This document shows, piece after piece, positions 49,001 to 57,782 of a DNA stretch of 64,000 nucleotides; the first letter of the stretch is position 1; each line of letters starts with the position of its first letter. The notes under the pieces were generated by a model. That model worked only from the letters and a program-made list of their open reading frames with translations, had not been told where the DNA came from and searched no databases. Source of the stretch: Streptococcus suis (GTDB lineage: Bacteria > Bacillota > Bacilli > Lactobacillales > Streptococcaceae); the NCBI RefSeq assembly GCF_902702775.1, contig NZ_LR738724.1, positions 1,178,001 to 1,242,000 of the forward strand, read 5' to 3'. The position numbers were made by a program, and so were the translations under genes.

Positions 49001-50505
49001 ACCAATCGACTAGCTTCAGAGATAGCTTGTGATTTTGCTGTCGCAATTTTGGACTCTATCTGACTACGCTCCGTTACAGTCAAGCGGTTAGCTTCTTGAA
49101 TGGCATCAAGCTTGGCTTGTTCTGCCCTCCTGATGGCTTCAGTCGCCCCAGTTTGAGCCTGTTCTGCTTTTTGTTTGGCTTCTGTAGCTAGGTTGGTGTT
49201 AATCCCAGCCTTTGCCAATAAATCACGAGTTGTGCGTTGCTGCTCCTCTTCCTGTTGTCGCATCTGTTGGTGAATAATAGAAAGTTCACTATCAATTCTA
49301 GCCTTTAATCGATCCGCATAGACCTCACCATGACTTTGAGCCTGTTCGATAGCGTTATCAATGGCTACTTGACGTTTCTCAAATTCCGCATCAAAGGCTC
49401 TATTGGCATTCTCAAGAGCAATTTCAACGGCAACATCCTCACTCCGCTTATTCCCATCAAGTAGATTATTTGCTAGTGTACTTAAGCTACCGCCAGTTTT
49501 ACCTGTTCCGATACTTGCCTTATCATCAAATGTGATAGAGCGGTAATTCTTAGCTAAAGGATCATAATCATAGGCGATGGCTTTCTTCCTCACATCAATC
49601 CCGTGTAGCTTGCTTTTTAAAGTCACTGTATCGCCTAGATGAACCGTTTGACCATCTAACTCAAATGCCTCAATGATGATGGCATCTTTTGGTTTATCAA
49701 TTCCCTCTAAGCGAAACTTGCTACTAGCCCACTCTATTAACTCTTGACGAGTTCTGACGCTATTATTTGTATAGGTCACTTCATTGATGAAAGGATAGAA
49801 GTTAATCAACGGACTATCTACAGTGACTTGAAGTACAGTCTCCCTATCCTCCCCCTCTTGTTTGAAACTTGAAGTGGCATGGATACGAGTGATAACCTGT
49901 GAACTTTCTTTGGTTCGTTGATACTTTTTCAAATTGTAGTGAGTAGAGATAACAACTCCACGGTCTTGTCCTCGCTCACTTTTAATTGATAGGGCAAGGT
50001 TATCTCGAACCAATTCTCCCTCCCAAGTTCCAAGGATAGAGTGTTTACCATCCAGTAGTGTGGAGTAAAGCGTCTGTTCCTTGTCTGTTGTATAGGTTCT
50101 GTTCTTGACAATATCACTTGTAAAAGAAAAATCTCCCAGTGGAGACTTGCTCGCCATGACTAGAGAAGAGAGAGCTGTTGCACAGGCAACTTGTTCACAA
50201 GAAAAAGGAGAAACAATTCTAGTCATGACATCATCTGAAATATGATAAGCTGTCACTTCTAGAGTTGAATCACCTTCAATAATTTTCTTGATTCGAAACA
50301 ACTGGTGTCCTAATACTGGTACTGGACTTCGAACCAAATAATCCTCTTTAACCTCACGATACAAACCACTATCCGTAATTGGATAGGTAAAGGTCAAAAC
50401 AAAATCCCCATTCAAGGTTTCCTTGACACTTGCCTTAATGGTTTCAGGAAGTGGTTTTCCATGCCATTTTGCCGTTCGAACAGTTTTGTCCAATAATGAT
50501 AACAC
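46024..50505 (-). CDS. Long tail/receptor-binding protein (Tal-like N-terminus)
   Basis: 1493 residues. Residues 1-340 resemble the Prophage_tail/Tal base-plate domain (HGKPLPETIKASVKETLNGD and the following beta-rich region). About 370-600 is a long coiled coil of Ala/Glu/Gln-rich repeats. About 600-760 is a carbohydrate-binding-like beta module (NYILKSDTYITSGSKFLDSA). A second coiled coil (760-980), a related beta module (RNLIAGTSDRWSAYQTIN) and a C-terminal head follow. I use GTG 50505 with GGGGG upstream; it overlaps the Dit stop as TAGTG. It should bind the host surface. Confidence 0.82.
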   Translation of the reverse strand: MLSLLDKTVRTAKWHGKPLPETIKASVKETLNGDFVLTFTYPITDSGLYREVKEDYLVRSPVPVLGHQLFRIKKIIEGDSTLEVTAYHISDDVMTRIVSPFSCEQVACATALSSLVMASKSPLGDFSFTSDIVKNRTYTTDKEQTLYSTLLDGKHSILGTWEGELVRDNLALSIKSERGQDRGVVISTHYNLKKYQRTKESSQVITRIHATSSFKQEGEDRETVLQVTVDSPLINFYPFINEVTYTNNSVRTRQELIEWASSKFRLEGIDKPKDAIIIEAFELDGQTVHLGDTVTLKSKLHGIDVRKKAIAYDYDPLAKNYRSITFDDKASIGTGKTGGSLSTLANNLLDGNKRSEDVAVEIALENANRAFDAEFEKRQVAIDNAIEQAQSHGEVYADRLKARIDSELSIIHQQMRQQEEEQQRTTRDLLAKAGINTNLATEAKQKAEQAQTGATEAIRRAEQAKLDAIQEANRLTVTERSQIESKIATAKSQAISEASRLVDVAKSLLSGQLATVSTNLSQTKEEIKLLASKQLVDSLTGRVTGAESMIQVQADQISQRVKTSDFNQAKQRIETAESSITQLGNRITTEIRETIAKIPVDFGGRNYILKSDTYITSGSKFLDSASDFIDYAQAGKFVTISVDIKGENLSPDERGQSRIGCELRLTLSNGNPLYLNCYKVVSATQPRERIYRTVRIPDGVSVVSVAKLNLFVQVRGNALAGRPKFELSSMPTDWSPAPEDLITDLSQTRTLITQTAEGQTQLSTKVIHTENKMMNAETQIRQLLGDVASKVSKTDYDNLKSTVENHTTSINQTSQSILLKADKTFVDGVKSTAETALSKATSNATMISQTKSELTVATDAISQKVAKTDFNKLTGRVASAESTIRTQAGQIEQRLTSTQVESAINSKGYQTKSQVDSNITGRGYLTSSSLQPYATTTSVQNLVRTTSDSFTQRISQTESRIPTSVSHRNLIAGTSDRWSAYQTINANSNWIASLGRVQFGDSSGIYVGSKVHLYVHVSADEITFDPAVTTRSMKLQGPILDNQNSWTWTNWNLYHPFYNKWSSNLTTGNNYRLIKLTATVTQEMYQHSKGFELQVRIDGVKTGKFHVRALMVSTGDIFPDYWTPSLEDFTTLTAFHEVRDTVSSHTRTIGDHTNQISQVVQTATGIVTRVGNLETSRATTAAVNAIQTQVSTLAGAWSVRNLTSAGTVLSQLNLNKDGTVKIDGKLVQITGTTYIQDGVIASGKIASLDAGKITTGIISAARIGAEAITADKLKVDQAFFTKFMATEAYLKQLFAKSAFITQVQSVTLSANKISGGILSAINGAMKINLSLGNIKFFTNSPSISREVSGYPHQWVSFETGTSNGKPCGVTIIGSNRWNNWNANDGGFVGIRAWNGTDTDQIDVVGDKVRLASALYTNPDGWEIVTLPNRLSIDAYKASDRPSSILNIGDIRIYRNSTSYVSLKDVLHQFNHNFKHLVNITGRGDVILTWDTIK

Positions 50506-51227
50506 TAAGCCCACCCCCAATTCATTTCTATTGTTAATGATGTGATGCCAGCACCTAAGACAACTCCAACCGAGTCATTTCTGGCCGCATCAATGGAAAT
50601 AAAATCGCCAGACCATTTTACAGGCTGACCTCTCTGTGTCTTAAAACTTGGCTGACTAGGATTATTATCCATAATGAGTGTTTCTTGTAATCGCTCCAAG
50701 CGTATGACATCATCCCCAATCGTAAAGCTAGTTTCACTAGTCGAGTTGCCACTTATGGTAATCTTCGGAAAAGCAATGGCTGAACCTTGACTTCTCAAAG
50801 TACCACTAGTCCTAAACACCTGCGAGGTCGTCGTTTTGAACCACTTGGTTGGGTGACAAGAAAATGTAACCTTAAACTCATACACCCCCAGCTTATCCTT
50901 TTGAACTGGAGTATGGTGTACCTTGTAACACCAAAAGCGTATGGTCTTGAAACTAGCGTTCTCAAGCCAAAATCCTTCTTTCAAAAATAGCTTCAAAAAG
51001 GATAATAACTGTTCTTCACTAGGTTTTACAAGATAGAGGGTGTAGATCAGTTCCATGACACTTCTGCGAGGATTGGTTTGAAGAACCGCTCCTGACAGGC
51101 CTTGGTGTTCTATCAATTGCGTCTTACTTTCACTTACTGTGATTGAAGGACTATCTTCCACGATTACCTTAAAAGGAAAAGAACTCGTGGACACTCCACC
51201 AATGGTTAATGCATTATGTCTAATCAT
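50505..51227 (-). CDS. Distal tail protein (Dit)
   Basis: 240 residues, siphophage tail-family start (IRHNALTIGGVSTSSFPFKV) with a ring-forming N-terminal domain and a galectin-like C-terminal domain. It links the tail tube to the base plate. Its ATG overlaps the tape-measure stop as ATGA. Confidence 0.83.
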   Translation of the reverse strand: MIRHNALTIGGVSTSSFPFKVIVEDSPSITVSESKTQLIEHQGLSGAVLQTNPRRSVMELIYTLYLVKPSEEQLLSFLKLFLKEGFWLENASFKTIRFWCYKVHHTPVQKDKLGVYEFKVTFSCHPTKWFKTTTSQVFRTSGTLRSQGSAIAFPKITISGNSTSETSFTIGDDVIRLERLQETLIMDNNPSQPSFKTQRGQPVKWSGDFISIDAARNDSVGVVLGAGITSLTIEMNWGWA

Positions 51228-54082
51228 GGTTTCACTCCTCTCAATCCTTGCTGACGTTCTAATTCATATACTAGTTTCTCTCCAACCATCTCCGCTAGTC
51301 GATGAAGGTCAGTCTCTTCTCTTACTGTGTTACCTGTAATAGTGATGTGAATGGTCGGTAGATTGCTTGTCATGGTCTTTGCAATTCCTCGACCAATTGC
51401 ACCTAACGTTTGTTCATTCAATGGCAAGACTGCTTCTTTTCCAGCCTCACCACCTACCATTAGGCTATTGCCGTTTACTCCAAATGCGGTTGGTTTGGTT
51501 AAAATTCCTCCTTTGGCATACCAATCTATAGAAATTCTTGGAATTCCGCCCTTCAACCAATCGAGTGGATTGGCTGAACCTGATACTCGAAAATGAGGAA
51601 GGGGAATATGTGGCCATCTGATTTGGAAGTTAAAAAGATTTTTAATGGCATTGATGGCATTACTCACGGCATCTCTTGCACCATTGATAGCACTTGAAAT
51701 GGTATTTTTCACACCGTTCCAAACAGATGAAACTGTATTGGATATCCCATTCAGAATGTTGGATACGGTATTACTGATACCATTCCATATGGTTGATACT
51801 GTTGAACCAATCGCAGACAGGACACTAGAAATTATCGACTGAATAGCTGACCAGATTGATGAAATGACAGAACTAATGGCAGATAGTACATTTGAGATGG
51901 TATTCTTGATGCCTGTCCAAGCAGTTGAGATGTACTGGGTGATAAAATTGAGGGCTAAGGAAATAAGGGACTTGATGCCCTCCCATGCCATCGACAAGAC
52001 CTGTTTGATGCTTTCCCAAGCGCCAGTCCAATCACCAGTGATAGCCTGCATGACTGCCTTGATGATACCAAGTACCACATTGATAGCAGTCTCGACCACA
52101 ATCTTTATCATATCCCAAGCGGCTACGATGATGAGTTTGATATTCTCCCAACTTGCTTGGATGAGCGGTCCAAGAATAGTCATCACCGTTTGAATAACCG
52201 TAGTGATAGCATTCCATACCGTGGTTGCAGCATTTAGAATCAATTGCTGGTTTTCAGTCCACCATGTGGTTAGCGTTCCCCAGATGGACATAACAAAACT
52301 AGAAATCTGCTGGATGATCATGGACAGAAAGGCATAGATACTATTCCAGATTTCCGTCACAGCCGTTCGAAAGCCTTCGTGATTCGTCCAGAGTTCTTTT
52401 AACCCAACAATCAGCAAGGTAATGGCAGCTACAATACCAACAATAATCCCCACAATCGGCAAAAATGCCGTTATCATTCCAACAACGGTTGTCCCCATAG
52501 CAGCTGCCGCAACCTGTAAGCCCAAGAAAACAGGAAGTAACATCCCTACCACGGCTAAAATACCTGTGAAGATAATGACGACTTCCTTGATGGGACTGGA
52601 TAAGTTGGTAAACCAAGTCGCTAGTTGACTAACAATGTCTGCCAAACTTTGAAAGACTGGAATAAGCATCTCCAGAATCGGTTGACCGATTGCTGCTAGA
52701 GCATTAGTTCCAGACTGTCTTAAGTTACCCAGAACGTTTTCCAGTCCGTCTGATTCCCTTGCAGCTTGTCCCAAGGCTCCAGAGAGTTCATTGCCGTCCT
52801 CTACCATTTGAAGGAGGGTTAACTGCTTCTGAGCTTCTGATAGTTCATTGAAGGACTTTCCATAGAGTTTGTTCGCCGCTGCATTACGAGTGGTTTCTGT
52901 CGCAGAAATGCCTAGAGCTGCGTCATTTTCATAGTTTCCTTTGAGGAAGGACTGTAGGTTTTCGGTGACTTCTTCGATGGATTTGTCGTAAAATGCTGCC
53001 CCATCAGCCGCTGCTCTGGTGGCACGAGTGGTCAGATCCAAAGCTTGAGCCGTATCCATCCCAGAGGTTTTGGCAAAGGAAGCCATTTGAGTGAAGGAGC
53101 CTTGAAGACGCTCTGGAACAATGTCCATCTCTTCCCCAATCTTATTGAGGGCAACCTTAGCAGCATTCTCCATATCCCCAAATACGGTAGAGAATTGGGC
53201 ATTGCTGGCTTGAAGTTGAGCTGCCGCAGACATGGACTCTGTTCCGACTTCGAAGATTTTCTGAGAGATGTCTGCTAGCTTCTCACTGGTCGCTTGAAGT
53301 GCCTCAGCCCGAATGGTGTCAGACATGGCTTTCATGCCATCCTGAGCACCATCGGCAGAGGATTTGGTCTCATCCATCTCATTGTTCAGGTTATTGAGTG
53401 CGGTCTTTGCTTGGTTCAACTCAGCTTCCATCTTATTGGCTTCAATGGAATTCTCACCATATTCACTCTTTGTCAGGGCTAGTTGCTTTTCGAGATTGGA
53501 AATTTGTTTAGAAACAATTTCTGACTGTGCTCCAATCTTTTGTTGGGCTATGGCATTGCGTTCTGCTTCGGAACTATTGGATGACAAAGCACTTTCTTGT
53601 AACTCAAATTGAGACGTGACCTTGTTCATCTCACTTGCTAGCTGCCCCTGCTCCACTTGGAGTTTATCTAATTGGTGAGCCGCTGAACTACTAGCTCGAC
53701 CGTGATTCTCAAGTGTTGATGATACATCAGCTAACTTAGTTTCATAGGACGTTAACAGCCTTTGAGTAGTTTCCACCTCACGTTGAAAGGCACGGTACTG
53801 GTCTGCCCCAATATCCCCAGCCTTAAATTGAGCTTCCACCTGTGATTGGGCTTGACGGAGCGTTGACAATTTTTCTTTGGTTGTCTCGACTTGTTTTGCC
53901 AAGACTTCCTGCTTTTGCGTCAGAAGAGTGACATTGCCAGTATCAAACTTGAGAGCCTTATCAATCTGTCTTAGTTCTTTGGAAGCTTCAGATGCTTGTT
54001 TGTTTACACCCTTAAGTGCATCTTGTAAGGGTTGGGTATCGCCACCAATTTCAATCGTAATTCCCTTGATGTTTCCAGCCAT
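51224..54082 (-). CDS. Tail tape measure protein
   Basis: 952 residues. Coiled-coil N-terminal 260 residues (LRQIDKALKFDTGNVTLLTQ...), a tape-measure core (about 270-480, TRATRAAADGAAFYDKSIEE), several hydrophobic segments (about 500-570), and from about 640-830 a region of repeated short units of the type W-x-x-I-x-S-x-V-S-x-I-x-x-x-I. Its length sets tail length, about 140 nm by the usual 0.15 nm per residue rule. AAAGGAGG precedes the ATG. Confidence 0.88.
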   Translation of the reverse strand: MAGNIKGITIEIGGDTQPLQDALKGVNKQASEASKELRQIDKALKFDTGNVTLLTQKQEVLAKQVETTKEKLSTLRQAQSQVEAQFKAGDIGADQYRAFQREVETTQRLLTSYETKLADVSSTLENHGRASSSAAHQLDKLQVEQGQLASEMNKVTSQFELQESALSSNSSEAERNAIAQQKIGAQSEIVSKQISNLEKQLALTKSEYGENSIEANKMEAELNQAKTALNNLNNEMDETKSSADGAQDGMKAMSDTIRAEALQATSEKLADISQKIFEVGTESMSAAAQLQASNAQFSTVFGDMENAAKVALNKIGEEMDIVPERLQGSFTQMASFAKTSGMDTAQALDLTTRATRAAADGAAFYDKSIEEVTENLQSFLKGNYENDAALGISATETTRNAAANKLYGKSFNELSEAQKQLTLLQMVEDGNELSGALGQAARESDGLENVLGNLRQSGTNALAAIGQPILEMLIPVFQSLADIVSQLATWFTNLSSPIKEVVIIFTGILAVVGMLLPVFLGLQVAAAAMGTTVVGMITAFLPIVGIIVGIVAAITLLIVGLKELWTNHEGFRTAVTEIWNSIYAFLSMIIQQISSFVMSIWGTLTTWWTENQQLILNAATTVWNAITTVIQTVMTILGPLIQASWENIKLIIVAAWDMIKIVVETAINVVLGIIKAVMQAITGDWTGAWESIKQVLSMAWEGIKSLISLALNFITQYISTAWTGIKNTISNVLSAISSVISSIWSAIQSIISSVLSAIGSTVSTIWNGISNTVSNILNGISNTVSSVWNGVKNTISSAINGARDAVSNAINAIKNLFNFQIRWPHIPLPHFRVSGSANPLDWLKGGIPRISIDWYAKGGILTKPTAFGVNGNSLMVGGEAGKEAVLPLNEQTLGAIGRGIAKTMTSNLPTIHITITGNTVREETDLHRLAEMVGEKLVYELERQQGLRGVKP

Positions 54083-54100
54083 AGACCCTCCTTTCTACCA

Positions 54101-54684
54101 TCAGAAATTATCAAAATCAGCTTGAGTTGCCCGGCGTGTTTGAGAAGTTTCTCGAGTACGCATCTCCACATAGTCCGTTTGGTAGTCAAGTGCCATCCCA
54201 ATAGAGATATGTTTTAAATCGTCAATGGTCAGACCAGTCTCCTTACAACAGGAGAAATAACTCTCTACTGTGAAGATTTCTTCACTCGCTGTTTCTGTTT
54301 CATCTGCTTTTTTCTGGTTGACATCCCTTGGTTCAACATATTCATCAAGACAGGGGCTACATCCTGCACTGGAAATTCTTCCATCTCCATATAAAAATCC
54401 ACAAATGGTTTCACTCGTGGATTGGCTGACTTCGCAAAGACCCAAAAGATTCGATGGAAAAATGTCATATCGAAATCAGATAAGATAGACACATCAACCT
54501 GACTTGCCTTGAGTTCTTCCCCTTCCTCCAGCTGGTCTAGCTTATCCAAGATAGCTTGACTATTGACCATAGAAAAGAGATCCTGAAAATAGTCCTTACC
54601 AAACTGCTCTTTATAAGCGATTGGGGTATAGGCATTGGTTGCTAACTCGTAGGTCGTGCCTGCTATGGTAATACTTTCTCTCAT
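54101..54684 (-). CDS. Tail assembly chaperone GT product, made by -1 frameshift
   Basis: The gpG frame (54684-54265) carries the heptamer A AAA AAG at 54313-54307. A -1 slip there joins codon 126 to the overlapping frame, which runs on as ADETETASEEIF...DDLKHISIGMALDY to the stop at 54101, about 194 residues in all. This is the canonical G/GT arrangement of siphophage tails; the T extension binds the tail tube protein. The A6G heptamer is the strong dnaX-type slippery site. Confidence 0.78.
54265..54684 (-). CDS. Tail assembly chaperone (gpG-like)
   Basis: 139 residues (MRESITIAGTTYELATNAYT...), the phage tail-assembly chaperone that holds the tape measure before tail-tube polymerisation. 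It lies between the major tail protein and the tape measure, the usual place. Its C-terminus is basic (STRKKQMKQKQRVKKSSQ) where the ribosome does not shift. Confidence 0.82.
   Translation of the reverse strand: MRESITIAGTTYELATNAYTPIAYKEQFGKDYFQDLFSMVNSQAILDKLDQLEEGEELKASQVDVSILSDFDMTFFHRIFWVFAKSANPRVKPFVDFYMEMEEFPVQDVAPVLMNMLNQGMSTRKKQMKQKQRVKKSSQ
54307..54313 (-). promoter_or_regulatory. Slippery heptamer A AAA AAG
   Basis: In frame with gpG (codons AGA AAA AAG, 124-126). Required position and phase for -1 slippage into the 54101-54445 frame. Confidence 0.8.
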
Positions 54685-54695
54685 TGCCTTCTCCC

Positions 54696-55265
54696 TTACT
54701 TACGAGGCTCAAAAACTGCCTTGAACCAGTTTTCACGAATCTCATCGCTCGTTTCCTCTGTTGTTCGTCGACGTACAACCTTATCAAGTGGGCGAGGACT
54801 GGCAGTAAAGGTCAACTCTACCTCATTGATATCTGAACCAGACTTGGTTTTTGAACCAACAGTCGGACGAGATGCGTAACAATAATACAAAACGTGTAAT
54901 GTTTCTTTTTTATCCCCTTCAAAACGGAACATCAACGCAAAATTTTTCTTTTCGCTGTTTGCGATCTCTGAAATGGTGTTCGTCGTCGCATCCAACTGTT
55001 CTCCAAGGACTCGTGTCAAAAATTCCTGCGTTAGAAGGGCAACTTTTAGTGTTCCCTCATAGCCATCATTTGACTCTGTTGTATAAAAATTGATATTGTC
55101 TGCCTTATAAGAACCCTTATCTCCTGTTGGTTCGAGGGTTAATTCTGCAGCACCACGAAGTCGTTCTACATTGCCGTATGTCAACGTACCATCAGAACCT
55201 TCGCTTGTAACTTCTGCCCAATGGACATCTTGTAGTCCAAAGGTGACCTTATTCTTTTCAGCCAT
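54696..55265 (-). CDS. Major tail tube protein (phi13 family)
   Basis: 189 residues from ATG 55265 (GGAGG 5 bases upstream; the frame extends to 55277). Reads like phage phi13-type major tail proteins: KVTFGLQDVHWAEVTSEGSD and the C-terminal FTASPRPLDKVVRRRTTEET. Forms the tail tube. Position before the chaperone supports this. Confidence 0.85.
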   Translation of the reverse strand: MAEKNKVTFGLQDVHWAEVTSEGSDGTLTYGNVERLRGAAELTLEPTGDKGSYKADNINFYTTESNDGYEGTLKVALLTQEFLTRVLGEQLDATTNTISEIANSEKKNFALMFRFEGDKKETLHVLYYCYASRPTVGSKTKSGSDINEVELTFTASPRPLDKVVRRRTTEETSDEIRENWFKAVFEPRK

Positions 55266-55266
55266 A

Positions 55267-55593
55267 TTATCCTCCATGTAATGTGATGTAATAGGTTATT
55301 TGGTAGAGTTTCTCTGATGAGATATAGGTCTCTACTTTTTCAAAATAAATAAGGTGGCTGTCAAATAATGACTCCACCTTTTGTTCAATTGCTAAATCTT
55401 TCTTAGTGGTATAGAGTTCCACTAGCAGGTTAGTCTGCTTATGATAAGACCAATTGTCTGCACCATGATTTTCTGAATCAGTCACCAAATATACTAGATA
55501 CGGTGGTCTTGGACGACTCCCTTCTTCAAAATGATGGTAGGCGAGTGGGAGCTGTAATTCTTTGAGAATGGAGTACATTTCACTCAGTAACAT
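55267..55593 (-). CDS. Tail-terminator/completion-like protein
   Basis: 108 residues (MLLSEMYSILKELQLPLAYH...) with the alternating beta pattern YLVYLVTDSENHGADNWSYH seen in gp17/DUF806-like tail-completion proteins. It lies between the gp10-like gene and the major tail protein, as expected. Family call is moderate. Confidence 0.7.
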   Translation of the reverse strand: MLLSEMYSILKELQLPLAYHHFEEGSRPRPPYLVYLVTDSENHGADNWSYHKQTNLLVELYTTKKDLAIEQKVESLFDSHLIYFEKVETYISSEKLYQITYYITLHGG

Positions 55594-55599
55594 GTCCTA

Positions 55600-55968
55600 T
55601 CACACTCGCTTTCTCAGCTTTTCTTCTAAGGATTGTATCGCTTGTTTCTCAACGGGAGCGATATGCTTTATCCCCTCAACTCGCCCACCAGAGCTTTTGG
55701 CATGACCATTTTCTAAGAGATGTGTCAGACCTGGCGTTCGATTATGAATGGTCTTGGTTAGTCCTGTACTGGTATCAATCGTCGCTTTACTCTTCCACCC
55801 TTTGGCATAAGAACCACTCTTTCTAGGAGACGTTGCTTTCAAGGTTACGATGGATTCCTGGGTGACTTCCTCTACAACTTCACGCATCACCTCTGTTGTA
55901 TCCTCTACAAATTCCGCCAGCTCATATGTGATGGCAGTTTCTAGTGAATCTAGTTCAACTCTAGTCAT
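55600..55968 (-). CDS. HK97 gp10-like head-tail joining protein
   Basis: 122 residues. ATSPRKSGSYAKGWKSKATI near 44-63 and LTHLLENGHAKSSGGRVEGI near 84-103 are the HK97-gp10 signatures. Overlaps the previous gene by 8 bases. Confidence 0.85.
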   Translation of the reverse strand: MTRVELDSLETAITYELAEFVEDTTEVMREVVEEVTQESIVTLKATSPRKSGSYAKGWKSKATIDTSTGLTKTIHNRTPGLTHLLENGHAKSSGGRVEGIKHIAPVEKQAIQSLEEKLRKRV

Positions 55969-56299
55969 AACTATTCTCCCTAATGGCGACGATGTAAATC
56001 AGTTGACGTCGCACTGTATCTCCATCAATAGACTCAATCTCATAGGTTTGACCACGAAATTGAATGTGAGTCGTTAAGGAATGAAGTCCAAGAATTGCCT
56101 TTTCATACCTGAGGGTGAACTGGACTTTCTCTTGTTCCAGTTTCGTCACACTCCCATCCCTTTCGGTCAAGGTGAGAGGACGACAAGAGCACCACCGGTC
56201 AAATAAAGGTATCCATGTCGAAGTTTCATTGCCAATCTCATCTTGAACAATCTGTCGAATCTGAAATGACAAGCGTTCCCTCAACGGTGCAATCTTCAT
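55961..56299 (-). CDS. Phage head closure protein
   Basis: 112 residues. MKIAPLRERLSFQIRQIVQD and WIPLFDRWCSCRPLTLTERD match the phage head-tail adaptor (SPP1 gp16-like) family; the domain has a small beta barrel. Its start overlaps the stop of the connector gene by one base. Confidence 0.85.
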   Translation of the reverse strand: MKIAPLRERLSFQIRQIVQDEIGNETSTWIPLFDRWCSCRPLTLTERDGSVTKLEQEKVQFTLRYEKAILGLHSLTTHIQFRGQTYEIESIDGDTVRRQLIYIVAIRENSYD

Positions 56300-56556
56300 C
56301 AGAACACATCCTTTCGTTCGGCCAACAACAAATGATAGAGTGTCTCTTTCAACTCCTTATGATTGGCATCTTCTCTGTGTTCATAAAGATAGGCAACCCC
56401 ATAAAGGATTGCCGTCTTTAGAACGTCTGAATAAATTGATTGTCGCAAAATATCTTCGCAGAGTTGTTGACTGGTTTCAAGCAACTGCCCAATCAGTCCA
56501 TCCTCATCATCGTGTTCCACTTTGAGATACTGTTTTGCTTCTACTAAACTAACCAT
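56299..56556 (-). CDS. Head-tail connector protein (gp6-like)
   Basis: 85 residues, helical, with LVEAKQYLKVEHDDEDGLIG at the start and ILYGVAYLYEHREDANHKEL later, the pattern of HK97 gp6-type DNA-packaging connectors. Confidence 0.83.
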   Translation of the reverse strand: MVSLVEAKQYLKVEHDDEDGLIGQLLETSQQLCEDILRQSIYSDVLKTAILYGVAYLYEHREDANHKELKETLYHLLLAERKDVF

Positions 56557-56558
56557 GA

Positions 56559-57764
56559 CTACTTAGCCTTTACTGTTAGTGTCTTCACGGCTTCAGGTAG
56601 GACTAACTTACCGTCAACACGTTGTGAAGCAAGAAAACCAATCTGTCCATTATTGGCATAGAGTTCATTCAGACGTTTAAAGGTACGACCTTGACGGTCC
56701 GCAATCCAATAATATGAGAAATCACCAAATGCAATGGCCTTGTTTCCTGCTTCAGGAAGTGGGGCAAAGGTTGAGGTATAATATGGACGATTTAGAATCA
56801 AATCTGGTTGTCCAGCTTGAGTGGATGGCTGCCAAATGTAATTGCCATTATTATCTTTGAGTTTACGGATAGCTTTGACAGTCGTATCATGTAAAATCCA
56901 AACTGCGTTCTTACGATAGGGTGCTGGTAGAGAATGATACAGTTCAATCATGTCATCAAAGGTAATATCCTTTGTAGCAGTCGTTGGACCTGTAACTTCT
57001 GCCTGAGTAAAGATACCTGTCGGTTTCTTAGAACCATCCCCAATCAAGAATGCCTTTTCTTCTTCCGTACCAATTCGACGAGCAAATTCAGCTGTCATAT
57101 AGGATTCAAGGTCAAAGACTGAATCGTTTAGCAACTCTTCTGAAATGCGAATGGCAGTACCAATCTTATGAGAGTCGAGTGTCACTTGACCAAAGGTTTC
57201 TTCTGTTTCTGGATATAAACCATTTTCATCCATCCATGAGGCTGAACCATGTCCTGTCACAACAGGAATCTTACGCTCACCACTAGATGTTTTGATAACA
57301 GTCGCAAGGCTACGGAAGAAATTCTCTTCTTGTAATCCTTGAACTAGTTTCTTCTCATACTCATCAGGAACCAGATGACCACCTTCGGTATCTTCCCCAA
57401 CTCGAAGGACATCTTTGACATCAAAGAAGTGACGCTTACGAACACTTGTCCAAAAAGTCTTGGCATAGCTATCTGAAGCGACACCTTTCTTTTCCTCTTC
57501 AGTAGTCTTGTCATTCAAAACTGTAGTGGGTTGCCCAATTAAAGCCTGTGAGGCTGGTTGAGCAAGTTCAAGGTCAATCTTTTCTTGTCGCTCCAATCGA
57601 GCAATCTCTTGATTGTAGAGGTTGATTTTTGCTTCCATATCATCATAGCGTTTGGAATCTTCCTCAGATACAAGTCCATCTTCTGTTCGAACAGAATCAA
57701 GGAAGGTTTTTGCTTGTTGCCAAGCTTGGTTACGTTTTTCTTTCAATTCAAGTAATGTAGACAT
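56559..57764 (-). CDS. HK97-family major capsid protein
   Basis: 401 residues. The first about 105 form a coiled-coil scaffold-like delta domain (MSTLLELKEKRNQAWQQAKT...), to be removed by the protease encoded next. The mature part starts near 105-125 and shows AVWILHDTTVKAIRKLKDNN and GQPDLILNRPYYTS, the HK97 fold. GGAAAATG region precedes the ATG (AAAGGA). Confidence 0.92.
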   Translation of the reverse strand: MSTLLELKEKRNQAWQQAKTFLDSVRTEDGLVSEEDSKRYDDMEAKINLYNQEIARLERQEKIDLELAQPASQALIGQPTTVLNDKTTEEEKKGVASDSYAKTFWTSVRKRHFFDVKDVLRVGEDTEGGHLVPDEYEKKLVQGLQEENFFRSLATVIKTSSGERKIPVVTGHGSASWMDENGLYPETEETFGQVTLDSHKIGTAIRISEELLNDSVFDLESYMTAEFARRIGTEEEKAFLIGDGSKKPTGIFTQAEVTGPTTATKDITFDDMIELYHSLPAPYRKNAVWILHDTTVKAIRKLKDNNGNYIWQPSTQAGQPDLILNRPYYTSTFAPLPEAGNKAIAFGDFSYYWIADRQGRTFKRLNELYANNGQIGFLASQRVDGKLVLPEAVKTLTVKAK

Positions 57765-57782
57765 CAGTTCATTTTCCTTTCG

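Noticed and set aside
51640..51900. Tandem repeat in the tape measure gene as a possible DNA repeat element
   Set aside because: It is a protein-level helical repeat typical of tape measure proteins, in frame and diverged at DNA level.
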